Assembly: GCA_022701925.1 (NCBI GenBank)
Contig: JAKONM010000088.1
Location: forward strand, 1 to 10,591
Source: Microbacteriaceae bacterium
Lineage (GTDB): Bacteria > Actinomycetota > Actinomycetes > Actinomycetales > Microbacteriaceae
Length of the DNA: 10,591 bases
Reading direction: 5' to 3'
The stretch's first letter is position 1; each line of letters opens with the position of its first letter. Shown here piece by piece: positions 1-5,647 of the stretch. The notes under the pieces were generated by a model that had not been told where the DNA came from, ran no database searches, and was given only the letters and a program-made list of their open reading frames with translations. The position numbers and the translations under genes were made by a program.

Positions 1-53
1 ATCTGACTGTCGGATATCTACTGACATCCAATCAATCTCAAAGAAATCCCAAA

Positions 54-72
54 CCAGCCGGAAACCGACTGG
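54..72 (-). promoter_or_regulatory. Hairpin in rRNA leader between boxA and 16S
   Basis: CCAGCCGG (54-61) and CCGACTGG (65-72) form an 8-bp stem, one pair being G-U in the RNA, closed by a 3-nt loop. It follows boxA in the minus-strand leader. The downstream sequence is mixed T-rich (GGTTTGGGATTTCTTTG) rather than a clean T-run, so I read it as leader structure or part of a processing region rather than a terminator. Confidence 0.45.
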
Positions 73-99
73 ACGGGGTAATTTGGCATTGACAATTGT

Positions 100-124
100 G
101 CACGCTGTTGAGTTCTCAAAGATC
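100..124 (-). promoter_or_regulatory. boxA-like rRNA antitermination motif
   Basis: The minus strand reads GATCTTTGAGAACTCAACAG and then CGTGC. Actinobacterial rRNA leaders carry a motif of the form TTTGAGAACTCAA(C/T)A at this place, and it contains the boxA sequence bound by the NusB/S10 antitermination complex. Its position about 145 nt after the proposed transcription start and upstream of the 16S side fits. The precise core bases are inferred from related rRNA operons. Confidence 0.7.
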
Positions 125-145
125 GACAGCACATCTCTGCTCGGC

Positions 146-1867
146 TCACGCCGAACAGCCGGAGGCTCCTCGATCGCCACGAGTCCGGGGTGAACCGGAA
201 TCCGTCGCGGTTGCTGGCTTGAGGTTCGGGGAGCTTCGCTCACCCGCCACCATCTGGCGGCAACAGGGAGTAAACATACGTGCTCCCCGCGGGGGTGCCA
301 AACGCGACGTGCACCTCGGGCGTGTCGCGGGCGCGAGGCCCGGAACGGCGGGGTCCGGCCCTTCCGGAGAGGCCGCGGGTCGAGGGGAGGGGGTGCCGGA
401 GCAGGGCACCGGGGTCATCGTGTACTTGGTGCTCAGGTACTCGTGGATGCCCTCGAACCCGCCCTCGCGCCCGACGCCCGACTGCTTCACCCCGCCGAAC
501 GGCGCGGAGGCGTTCGAGATCACCCCGACGTTCAGGCCCATCATCCCGGTGAGGAGCCGCTCGACCATGCGCTGCCCGCGGGCGAGGTCCTTCGTGAAGA
601 CGTAGGACACCAGTCCGTACTCGGTGTCGTTGGCGATGCGCACCGCGTCCGCCTCCTCGGTGAACCGGACGATCGCGACCACGGGGCCGAAGATCTCCTT
701 GCGCAGGATGTCGGAGCCCGCGTCGACCCGGTCCAGCACCGTCGGCGCGTAGAACGTGCCCGGCCCGTCGACAGGTCCCCCGCCCAGCCGCACCTGCGCT
801 CCCCGGTCGACGGCGTCGCGCACCAGGTCGTCCGCCTTCTGCACCGCGGCGGCGTTGATCAGGGGTCCGACGCGCACGCCCTCGTCGGTCCCGCGGCCCA
901 CCGGCATCGCGCGCACCCGCTCGGTCAGGCGGTCCGCGAACTCGTCCGCGACCGACTCGTGCACGATGAAGCGGTTCGCCGCCGTGCAGGCCTCCCCCAC
1001 GTTGCGGAACTTCGCCAGCAGCGCTCCCTCGACTGCCGCGTCGAGATCCGCGTCCTCGAACACCACGAAGGGCGCGTTGCCGCCCAGCTCCATGGAGGTG
1101 CGCAGCACGTTGGGCGCCGCCTGCTGCAGCAGCTTCACGCCCACGGGGGTGGACCCGGTGAAGCTGAGCTTGCGGAGCCGCGGGTCAGCCAGCACCGGCT
1201 CGCTGACGGCAGCGGCGGACGTGGTCGGCACCACGTTGAGCACGCCGGCGGGGAGCCCCGCCTCCGCGAGGATCGACGCCGTCATCAGCGTCGTCAGGGG
1301 CGTCAGCTCCGCCGGCTTCACCACCACCGTGCAGCCCGCCGCGAGCGCCGGGGCGATCTTGCGCGTCGCCATCGCCAGCGGGAAGTTCCACGGCGTGATC
1401 AGGTAGCAGGGCCACACCGGCAGGTGGGACACGATCGTGCGCCCGGTGCCCTCCGGGTTGATCCCGTACCGGCCCGTGATGCGCACCGCCTCCTCCGAGA
1501 ACCACCGGAAGAACTCCGAGCCGTAGACGACCTCGCCGACCGACTCGGCGAGCGGCTTGCCCATCTCCAGCGTCATCAGCAGCGCGAGGTCGTCGCGACG
1601 GTCCTGGATCAGCTGCCACGCGGTCCGCAGGATCTCGCCCCGCCGCCGGGGCGGGGTCGAGGCCCACTCGTCCTGCGCGGCGACGGCCGCGTCGAGCGCC
1701 GCCACGGCGTCCGCAGCGGACGCGTCCGCGACGGAGGCCAGCGTCGTCCCGGTCGAGGGGTCGGTGACGTCGAACCGGCCGCCGCCGGTGGCGTCGCGCC
1801 ACTCCCCGCCGATGAACAGGCCCGTCGGGACCTCCTGCAGCACCTCGGACTCGTCGTTCACGGACAT
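146..1867 (-). CDS. gabD: NAD(P)-dependent succinate-semialdehyde dehydrogenase family, with an abnormal C-terminal extension
   Basis: This is an aldehyde dehydrogenase superfamily protein that oxidises an aldehyde to the acid. The closest family is succinate-semialdehyde dehydrogenase (GABA/4-aminobutyrate breakdown to succinate), but the substrate is inferred from overall resemblance. Catalytic parts are intact: ITPWNFP with Asn161, the ELGG motif with Glu260, and nucleophile Cys294 in NVGEACTAANR. KPAE with Glu187 suggests NAD+ over NADP+. Only one Cys is in the active-site loop, so the CxC redox switch of some relatives is absent. The family normally ends just after the KYT segment (residue about 485). 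Here the frame runs on to residue 573, with codon use turning non-coding-like (AGG, ACA, GGA, CGA) and the rRNA promoter inside it. Cys489 (TGC) is one substitution from TGA. The ATG at 1867 has no clear Shine-Dalgarno but has TAGGCT 6 nt upstream. pncA ends 9 bp before it. Confidence 0.88.
   Translation of the reverse strand: MSVNDESEVLQEVPTGLFIGGEWRDATGGGRFDVTDPSTGTTLASVADASAADAVAALDAAVAAQDEWASTPPRRRGEILRTAWQLIQDRRDDLALLMTLEMGKPLAESVGEVVYGSEFFRWFSEEAVRITGRYGINPEGTGRTIVSHLPVWPCYLITPWNFPLAMATRKIAPALAAGCTVVVKPAELTPLTTLMTASILAEAGLPAGVLNVVPTTSAAAVSEPVLADPRLRKLSFTGSTPVGVKLLQQAAPNVLRTSMELGGNAPFVVFEDADLDAAVEGALLAKFRNVGEACTAANRFIVHESVADEFADRLTERVRAMPVGRGTDEGVRVGPLINAAAVQKADDLVRDAVDRGAQVRLGGGPVDGPGTFYAPTVLDRVDAGSDILRKEIFGPVVAIVRFTEEADAVRIANDTEYGLVSYVFTKDLARGQRMVERLLTGMMGLNVGVISNASAPFGGVKQSGVGREGGFEGIHEYLSTKYTMTPVPCSGTPSPRPAASPEGPDPAVPGLAPATRPRCTSRLAPPRGARMFTPCCRQMVAGERSSPNLKPATATDSGSPRTRGDRGASGCSA
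228..260 (-). promoter_or_regulatory. Hairpins at the 5' end of the rRNA leader transcript
   Basis: Two inverted repeats sit immediately after the proposed transcription start. CCGCCA (244-249) and TGGCGG (255-260) form a perfect 6-bp stem with a 5-nt loop. GGGGAGC (228-234) pairs with GCTCACCC (238-245) around a 3-nt loop, with one bulged base. The two share 244-245, so they are partly alternative folds. Structured 5' ends are common in rRNA leaders (boxB-like stems), but a specific role here is inference. Confidence 0.4.
273..301 (-). promoter_or_regulatory. Candidate rRNA operon promoter (TTGGCA-17 nt-TATGTT)
   Basis: On the minus strand a -35 box TTGGCA (296-301) is followed after exactly 17 nt by a -10 box TATGTT (273-278). 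This matches the vegetative sigma TTGACA/TATAAT pattern well. Transcription should begin near 264-267. Between here and boxA there is no other TANNNT on this strand, which makes this the best candidate promoter for the rRNA leader. The spacer contains a perfect palindrome CCCCGCGGGG (285-294), and GGGAG/CTCCC arms flank the -10 box. The promoter lies inside the extended aldehyde dehydrogenase reading frame. Other promoters of the operon could lie elsewhere. Confidence 0.6.
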
Positions 1868-1873
1868 GTCCGC

Positions 1874-1879
1874 AGCCTA
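1874..1879 (-). promoter_or_regulatory. Candidate -10 box (TAGGCT) for a leaderless gabD mRNA
   Basis: TAGGCT fits the actinobacterial -10 pattern TANNNT and ends 6 nt before the gabD ATG, so transcription would start at or next to the ATG. Its first three bases are also the TAG stop codon of pncA. No Shine-Dalgarno at normal spacing is visible. No clear -35 is present, which is common for such promoters in this phylum. gabD could still be read from an upstream transcript. Confidence 0.4.
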
Positions 1880-2473
1880 GAGAGACCCTCCTCCGGACCG
1901 GCGGGAGACGACCGCGCCGGCCGCGCGCAGCTCGTCGAGCGCCGCAGCGCTGGGCTGCGGGGCGACCCCCGCGACCAGGTCGGCGAGCACCCGCACACGG
2001 ACCCCGGCGTCCAAGGCGTCGAGCGCCGACGCCCGCACGCAGTGGTCCGTGGCGATGCCGACGACGTCGAGGTCGGTGATCCCCCGCTCCTGCAGCACCT
2101 CCGCGAGCGACCGGTCGTCGTCGGTCCTGCCCTCGAACGCGGAGTAGGCGGCCGCCCCCTGCCCCTTCCGCACGTGCACCTGCACGGTCGAGACGTCGAG
2201 GTCGGGGTGGTACTCCGCGCCCGGCGTCCCGCCGACGCAGTGGACGGGCCACGTCGTCACGAAGTCCGGCGGCGCGCCCACGGCGAAGTGCCCGCCGTTG
2301 TCGTCGTCGCCGTGGTGCCAGTCGCGCGAGGCCGCGACGAGCGCATAGCCCTCCCCGTGCTCCCGCAGGTGCCGCGTGATGCCGGCCGCCACCGCGGCAC
2401 CGCCGTCGACGCCCAGGGCGCCGCCTTCGGTGAAGTCGTTCTGCACGTCGACGATCAGCAGCGCCCGGCTCAT
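1877..2473 (-). CDS. pncA: Nicotinamidase (pyrazinamidase-type isochorismatase-fold hydrolase)
   Basis: The 198-residue protein hydrolyses nicotinamide to nicotinate and ammonia in NAD+ salvage, in the cytoplasm. The start MSRALLIVDVQNDF is the classic family N terminus. The catalytic triad is visible as Asp9, Lys103 and Cys145 (in GIATDHCVRASALDA). Asp51, His53, His62 and His79 are in place to bind the metal. Length is near the roughly 186-210 residues usual for the family. A GTG six codons upstream (2491) would extend the frame, but the ATG at 2473 fits the conserved N terminus. A purine stretch (GATGGGGGC) abuts this start, so ribosome-binding evidence is weak. It lies 46 bp after dacB and 9 bp before gabD. 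Nicotinamide supply for an NAD-dependent enzyme is a loose link at best. Enzymes of this family also activate the drug pyrazinamide. Confidence 0.92.
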   Translation of the reverse strand: MSRALLIVDVQNDFTEGGALGVDGGAAVAAGITRHLREHGEGYALVAASRDWHHGDDDNGGHFAVGAPPDFVTTWPVHCVGGTPGAEYHPDLDVSTVQVHVRKGQGAAAYSAFEGRTDDDRSLAEVLQERGITDLDVVGIATDHCVRASALDALDAGVRVRVLADLVAGVAPQPSAAALDELRAAGAVVSRRSGGGSL

Positions 2474-2519
2474 GCCCCCATCGTCGCGCACGCCGCCGAC
2501 GCGGTGCGGATCGTGCCGG

Positions 2520-3920
2520 TCAGGAGTCGGCGAGCCGGTTCCCGCACGACCAGACGTCCGCCGTCAGCCGGTCGAGCGCGGTCTTCGCCGCGGGGTTCCC
2601 GGTGTTCAGCGCGTAGAACGCGAAGGTGAGCGGCGTGCCGTCCTTCGCCTTCACGATGCCGGCCAGCGTGTACCCGGTGTCGATCCAGCCGGTCTTGGCG
2701 AACACCTTCCCGTCCGCCTTCGACGCCGCCCCCGCGAAGCGGTCGGCGTAGGACAGCGACCCGGTGCGACCGGCGACGGGCAGGCCGTCTCGGATGACGC
2801 CGAGCCCGTCCTGCCGCTTCTGCACCTTCACCAGCAGCTTCGTCAGGTAGGCGGGGGCGATGCGGTTGTCGTCGCTGAGGCCGGAGCCGTCGACCACCCG
2901 GGTCCTCGTCGGCTCGATCCCGTACTGCCGCAGCGCGGTCAGCACCGCCTCGTTCTCGCTGGCGAACGTGTCGCCGGCGCCGGACTCGATCGCCGTCACG
3001 CGGGCGAGGGCCTCAGCGATCGCGTTGTCGCTGACGATCAGCGTCTGCTTCACCAGGGTGCTCACCGGCTGCGACTTCACCGAGCCCAGCGACCGGGCGC
3101 CGGCCGGCGCCGTCCCGCGCGAGACCTGCGCACCGCTGAAGTAGGACGCGAAGGCGGCGCCCGCCCTGCCGACGGGATCGGTGCTGCGGCGCGACCCGTT
3201 CGCGGCAGGGTCGTCCCGGTCGCCGTCGACCATCAGGGCGGTCATCTTCGGCATCCAGCCCTCGGTGCGCTCCTTCACCTTCCAGGTGGGCTGCCAGGCG
3301 GGCCCGCCGAAGTAGGACGAGTCGAGCACGATCCGCGTGATGCGCTGATCGGGGTGGGCCTTCTTCCAGGCCTTCTTCACCCTCGCCGCCAGCGTCGACA
3401 GGTGCGGCGCCCCCGCGTACGCGGTCGTCGTGCCGGCGGGGGTGCGCGAGAGGGTGACGTCGCCGCCGCCGACCAGGACGATCTCGCCCTTCCGGTCCCC
3501 CTCGACGACGCGGGTGACCAGGCGGTGGTCCGGCCCCAGCACCTTCAGCGCCGCGGCGGAGGTGAGCACCTTCATCACGCTGGCCGCGCGCGAGGCCTTC
3601 GCGCCCTTGCGGTCGAAGAGCACCTCGCCGGTGCGGGCGTTGATCACGCGGCCCTGGAAGCTCGCGAGCCGGGGGTCGTCCGCCGCGGCCTCGACCGAGC
3701 AGCGGCGCACGACCTTCTTCGTCGCCGTCGGCGAAGGGGTCGGCGTCGCGGACGCCGCCGCGGTGGCGGACACCGTCGTGACCGGTGCGGCGGAGGCGGT
3801 CGTCGTCGCGGCGGCGACCGGTCGCGGGTCGCCCATCGCGTAGCCGGCCGCCCAGCCGGTGCCCACGAGCCCGGCCAGGACCAGGCCGCTGGACACGGCG
3901 ATCGCGGTGCGGTTGCGCAT
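2520..3920 (-). CDS. dacB: D-alanyl-D-alanine carboxypeptidase / endopeptidase, PBP4 (peptidase S13) family
   Basis: The 466-residue penicillin-binding protein should act outside the membrane, trimming the terminal D-Ala of peptidoglycan stem peptides and possibly cutting cross-links. An N-terminal hydrophobic segment (about 7-29) acts as signal or anchor. A Thr/Ala/Ser/Pro-rich linker follows (about 35-70), then the catalytic domain. The three active-site motifs are present: SVMK with nucleophile Ser114 and Lys117, SDN at 297-299, and KTG at 409-411. The family's DGSGLS lies at 344-349. Cys74 and Cys459 bracket the domain and could form a disulfide. The length matches actinobacterial PBP4 proteins. 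The start codon has no good Shine-Dalgarno, but TACCCT sits 7 nt upstream, so the mRNA may be leaderless. It begins 37 bp after the oxidoreductase gene, with which it has no obvious functional link. Confidence 0.93.
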   Translation of the reverse strand: MRNRTAIAVSSGLVLAGLVGTGWAAGYAMGDPRPVAAATTTASAAPVTTVSATAAASATPTPSPTATKKVVRRCSVEAAADDPRLASFQGRVINARTGEVLFDRKGAKASRAASVMKVLTSAAALKVLGPDHRLVTRVVEGDRKGEIVLVGGGDVTLSRTPAGTTTAYAGAPHLSTLAARVKKAWKKAHPDQRITRIVLDSSYFGGPAWQPTWKVKERTEGWMPKMTALMVDGDRDDPAANGSRRSTDPVGRAGAAFASYFSGAQVSRGTAPAGARSLGSVKSQPVSTLVKQTLIVSDNAIAEALARVTAIESGAGDTFASENEAVLTALRQYGIEPTRTRVVDGSGLSDDNRIAPAYLTKLLVKVQKRQDGLGVIRDGLPVAGRTGSLSYADRFAGAASKADGKVFAKTGWIDTGYTLAGIVKAKDGTPLTFAFYALNTGNPAAKTALDRLTADVWSCGNRLADS

Positions 3921-3927
3921 GCCGGTC

Positions 3928-3933
3928 AGGGTA
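3928..3933 (-). promoter_or_regulatory. Candidate -10 box (TACCCT) for a leaderless dacB mRNA
   Basis: TACCCT fits TANNNT and ends 7 nt before the dacB ATG, so the transcript could start on the start codon. There is no convincing Shine-Dalgarno upstream of the ATG and no recognisable -35. A G/C-rich inverted repeat (GGGGG 3934-3938, CCCCC 3946-3950) lies directly upstream. It has no T-run and is not called as a terminator. Confidence 0.4.
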
Positions 3934-3957
3934 GGGGGCGCCCGACCCCCGTCCGGG

Positions 3958-4953
3958 TCACCCCGCCGACTCCTGCGGATAGACCAGCCCGATGCCGTCC
4001 CGGATCCGGTCCATGGTCCGCATGACCGCCAGCGTGCCCTCGTGCGTCATCCGCTCGCTCTCGGTGCGGCCCTCGCGGATCAGCCGCTCGACCTCGAGCG
4101 CCTGGTACTGCATGCCGCGGCCCTCCACCGCCGGGTTCGACTCGCGCAGCGTGCGCCGCTCCGCGTCGAGCACGACGTAGCGGGTCGGGGCGTACCAGGT
4201 CGGATCGATCTCGATCGAGCCCTCCGTGCCCACCACCGCAGCGCGGTTCGGCCCCGGCAGGTTCGAGGCCGCCGTGAACGACGAGTGCTGCCCGGAGCCG
4301 TGCACGAGCATCGCGGAGACCCGCCGGTCCACGCCGGTCGGGCCCATCTCCGCCGCCTGCTCGACGACGGTCGGCTCGCCGAAGAGGTCGTGGGCGAACG
4401 AGATCGGGTAGACGCCGAGGTCGAGCAGGGCGCCGCCGCCCAGCTCCGGCGCGTTGAGGCGGTGCCCGGGGTCCTGCGAGATGGACTGCAGGTGGTCGGC
4501 GACGAGCACCTGCGGGTCGCCGATGAGACCGTCCGCGATCACCTGGTGGATCTCGAGCATGTGCGGGAGCCACCGCGTCCACATCGCCTCGAGCGCGACC
4601 AGCCCGCGCCGCTGGGCCAGGTCGAGCAGCTGCCGCGCCTCGCCCTCGTTCAGGGTGAAGGGCTTCTCGACCAGCACGTGCTTGCCGCCCTCGAGCGCGA
4701 CGCGGGCGGCGTCCAGGTGCGCGGGGTGCGGGGTGGCGACGTAGACGACGTCCACGTCCGGGTCGGCCACGAGCGCCTCCCAGGAGCCGTGCGCGTTCGG
4801 CACGTCGTGCGCGTCCGCGAACGCGCGCGCCCGCTCCTCGGTGCGGCTGCCCACCGCGGCGACGCGCAGACCCGCCGTGTGCAGATCCTGCGTGAAGAGC
4901 TCTGCGATCCAGCCGGTCGCGAGGATGCCCCAGCCGGGGCGGTCGTCGGTCAT
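3958..4953 (-). CDS. Gfo/Idh/MocA-family NAD(P)-dependent oxidoreductase
   Basis: The 331-residue cytoplasmic oxidoreductase has an N-terminal Rossmann fold (about 1-125) and a C-terminal beta-sheet substrate domain (about 130-331). The dinucleotide loop reads GILATGWIA (9-17). The family's EKP motif is at 96-98 in HVLVEKPFTLN. The second-domain signature GGGALLDLGVYPISF (172-186) has Asp178 and Tyr182 where the catalytic residues usually lie. This layout resembles the dihydrodiol dehydrogenase / glucose-fructose oxidoreductase side of the family, which acts on sugars, inositols or related diols. The true substrate cannot be read from the sequence, and no sugar transport or catabolic genes are nearby. 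The ATG at 4953 has no Shine-Dalgarno but has TACCGT 6 nt upstream. The gene is divergent from the tRNA gene. Confidence 0.9.
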   Translation of the reverse strand: MTDDRPGWGILATGWIAELFTQDLHTAGLRVAAVGSRTEERARAFADAHDVPNAHGSWEALVADPDVDVVYVATPHPAHLDAARVALEGGKHVLVEKPFTLNEGEARQLLDLAQRRGLVALEAMWTRWLPHMLEIHQVIADGLIGDPQVLVADHLQSISQDPGHRLNAPELGGGALLDLGVYPISFAHDLFGEPTVVEQAAEMGPTGVDRRVSAMLVHGSGQHSSFTAASNLPGPNRAAVVGTEGSIEIDPTWYAPTRYVVLDAERRTLRESNPAVEGRGMQYQALEVERLIREGRTESERMTHEGTLAVMRTMDRIRDGIGLVYPQESAG

Positions 4954-4959
4954 GGCCGG

Positions 4960-4965
4960 ACGGTA
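4960..4965 (-). promoter_or_regulatory. Candidate -10 box (TACCGT) for a leaderless oxidoreductase mRNA
   Basis: TACCGT fits TANNNT and ends 6 nt before the ATG of the Gfo/Idh/MocA gene. With no ribosome-binding site visible, a leaderless transcript starting at the ATG is the simplest reading. No -35 can be recognised. This is the first gene after the divergent tRNA, so some promoter is required in the 74-bp gap. Confidence 0.45.
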
Positions 4966-5007
4966 TCGGCACGCCCCTGAGGTCCGGCCCCGCGCGCGCG
5001 CATGGCC

Positions 5008-5013
5008 TACACT
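5008..5013 (+). promoter_or_regulatory. Candidate -10 box (TACACT) of the tRNA-Thr promoter
   Basis: TACACT matches TANNNT and lies 14 nt before the mature 5' end of the tRNA, leaving a leader of about 8 nt. No good -35 hexamer stands at 16-19 nt upstream, where the sequence is GC-rich. A CG alternation (4991-5001) lies just upstream, between this promoter and the divergent one. Confidence 0.5.
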
Positions 5014-5027
5014 CGTCGGCGCAGCAC

Positions 5028-5103
5028 GCCGCCCTAGCTCAGTCGGTAGAGCGATTCACTCGTAATGAATAGGTCAGGAGTTCGATTCTCCTGGGCGGCT
5101 CCA
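5028..5103 (+). tRNA. tRNA-Thr (anticodon CGT)
   Basis: All four arms fold. The acceptor stem GCCGCCC (5028-5034) pairs perfectly with GGGCGGC (5093-5099). The D stem is GCTC/GAGC. The anticodon stem ATTCA/TGAAT encloses loop CTCGTAA, with anticodon CGT at 5061-5063. The variable loop is AGGTC, and the T stem AGGAG/CTCCT encloses TTCGATT. Discriminator T5100 is usual for actinobacterial tRNA-Thr, and CCA is encoded at 5101-5103. It reads the threonine codon ACG, one of the favoured Thr codons at this GC content. It is the only plus-strand gene in the window. Confidence 0.98.
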
Positions 5104-5110
5104 GCCGGTT

Positions 5111-5145
5111 GAGAAGGCCCGCTCCGTGACGGAGCGGGCCTTCTC
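5111..5145. terminator. Bidirectional intrinsic terminator between tRNA-Thr and the VOC gene
   Basis: GAGAAGGCCCGCTCC (5111-5125) and GGAGCGGGCCTTCTC (5131-5145) are perfect 15-bp inverted arms around loop GTGAC. The hairpin starts 7 nt after the encoded CCA of the tRNA and ends 11 nt before the stop codon of the convergent VOC gene, so it can serve both. The arm ends (GAGAAGG...CCTTCTC) give a pyrimidine-rich 3' side in either direction. There is no long U-run after the stem, which is usual for high-GC actinobacterial terminators. Confidence 0.9.
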
Positions 5146-5156
5146 GCATCCGCGGC

Positions 5157-5513
5157 TCAGCCCTTCGGCGGGGCGTAGAACTGCAGGTCGTTCCCCTCGC
5201 TGTCCTTGAACGGGGCGATGCGGCCCCACTCGTGGTCGCTGATCCCGCCGGTGAGCTCGACGCCCGCGGACCGCAGGCGCTCCACCTCGTCCTCGATGCC
5301 GCCGTCCGGCTCGAAGCTGATGACCGCCCCGCCCTCGGAGCGCCCGGTCGCGCGTTCGCGCGCGTTGAGTCCCAGCTTCACCCCGCCCGCGTCGACCTCG
5401 CTCCAGTCCTCGTCCTGCATCACGACCTCGAGCCGCAGCACGTCGCGGTAGAAGGCCACCGCCCGCTGCATGTCGGTCACCGGCAGCCAGACCGCCGCCA
5501 CACCTGTCGCCAT
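5157..5513 (-). CDS. VOC-superfamily (glyoxalase/bleomycin-resistance fold) protein
   Basis: This is a 118-residue single-unit vicinal-oxygen-chelate protein with two beta-alpha-beta-beta-beta modules. The first begins AVWLPVTDMQRAVAFYRDVL (7-26). The second ends KDSEGNDLQFYAPP (103-116), close to the usual DPxGN-x-(I/L)-x-F/Y ending. The usual metal-binding His in the first strand is missing (AAVW) and the Glu of the last strand is replaced by Gln (LQFY). It may therefore bind a small molecule without a metal rather than act as a glyoxalase I or dioxygenase. The specific function is not recognisable. The ATG at 5513 is chosen because GAGGAG stands 6 nt upstream. A longer frame upstream exists but looks non-coding. 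The TetR gene ends 134 bp upstream, so it might be read from that transcript. Confidence 0.85.
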   Translation of the reverse strand: MATGVAAVWLPVTDMQRAVAFYRDVLRLEVVMQDEDWSEVDAGGVKLGLNARERATGRSEGGAVISFEPDGGIEDEVERLRSAGVELTGGISDHEWGRIAPFKDSEGNDLQFYAPPKG

Positions 5514-5647
5514 CGTCCACTCCTCGCGTCGGGCGGCGCGGCCTCGGCGGCCGCGTCCTGCGGGACGACGCTGGACGCCGAACCTCGAGGGCCGCCCCGC
5601 TCCCAGCACCGCAGGAGCCGATGTGGAGCAGTCGTTCAGCAGAAGTC
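5514..5647 (-). other. Intergenic gap between the TetR and VOC genes
   Basis: The 134-bp gap has no recognisable gene. It holds a short GC hairpin (GCGGCC 5538-5543, GGCCGC 5549-5554) without a T-run, and the VOC ribosome binding site. I see no clear promoter and no long palindrome that would serve as a TetR operator. The gap is larger than any upstream in the topA-tetR run, so a separate VOC promoter remains possible. Confidence 0.5.
5520..5525 (-). promoter_or_regulatory. Ribosome binding site of the VOC gene
   Basis: GAGGAG lies 6 nt before the ATG at 5513. This is one of the few clear Shine-Dalgarno sequences in the window, and it decides the start against the longer open frame that reaches 5735. 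Confidence 0.8.

Larger units (their letters stand above)
1..266 (-). promoter_or_regulatory. 5' leader of a ribosomal RNA operon (16S gene lies just outside the window)
   Basis: Read on the minus strand, this stretch has the layout of an actinobacterial rRNA operon leader. A boxA-type block, CTTTGAGAACTCAACAGCGTGC, is followed by TCAATGCCAAATTACCCCGTC, then a hairpin and an AT-richer stretch rich in GTCAGT/GACAGTCAG up to the window edge. Leaders of this kind precede 16S rRNA in Micrococcales. No mature 16S sequence is visible, so the gene should start a short way beyond position 1. The region is visibly lower in GC than the genes beside it. There is no separate protein gene here. The tail of the aldehyde dehydrogenase frame overlaps positions 146-266. 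The identification rests on recalled family pattern, not on an alignment. Confidence 0.8.

Noticed and set aside
1..145. 16S-23S spacer instead of 16S leader
   Set aside because: The boxA block is preceded by a good promoter and a protein gene rather than by a 16S 3' end, which fits a leader.
337..368. Possible terminator after gabD (GGCCCGGA...TCCGGCC and TCCGG...CCGGA)
   Set aside because: The stems are short or bulged, they overlap each other, and no T-run follows on the minus strand. Chance GC pairing is likely at this composition.
96..605. Plus-strand open frame across the rRNA leader and the gabD end
   Set aside because: It crosses the boxA region and the conserved gabD C terminus on the opposite strand, has no ribosome binding site and no recognisable protein features.
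443..2629. Long plus-strand open frame (728 codons) opposite gabD, pncA and the dacB end
   Set aside because: It is antisense to three genes with intact catalytic motifs. Its product is rich in Arg, His and Pro with no recognisable domain, as expected for a shadow frame in high-GC DNA.
3934..3950. Terminator between the oxidoreductase and dacB
   Set aside because: GGGGG/CCCCC arms give only 5 bp with no T-run, and they overlap the region just upstream of the candidate dacB -10 box.
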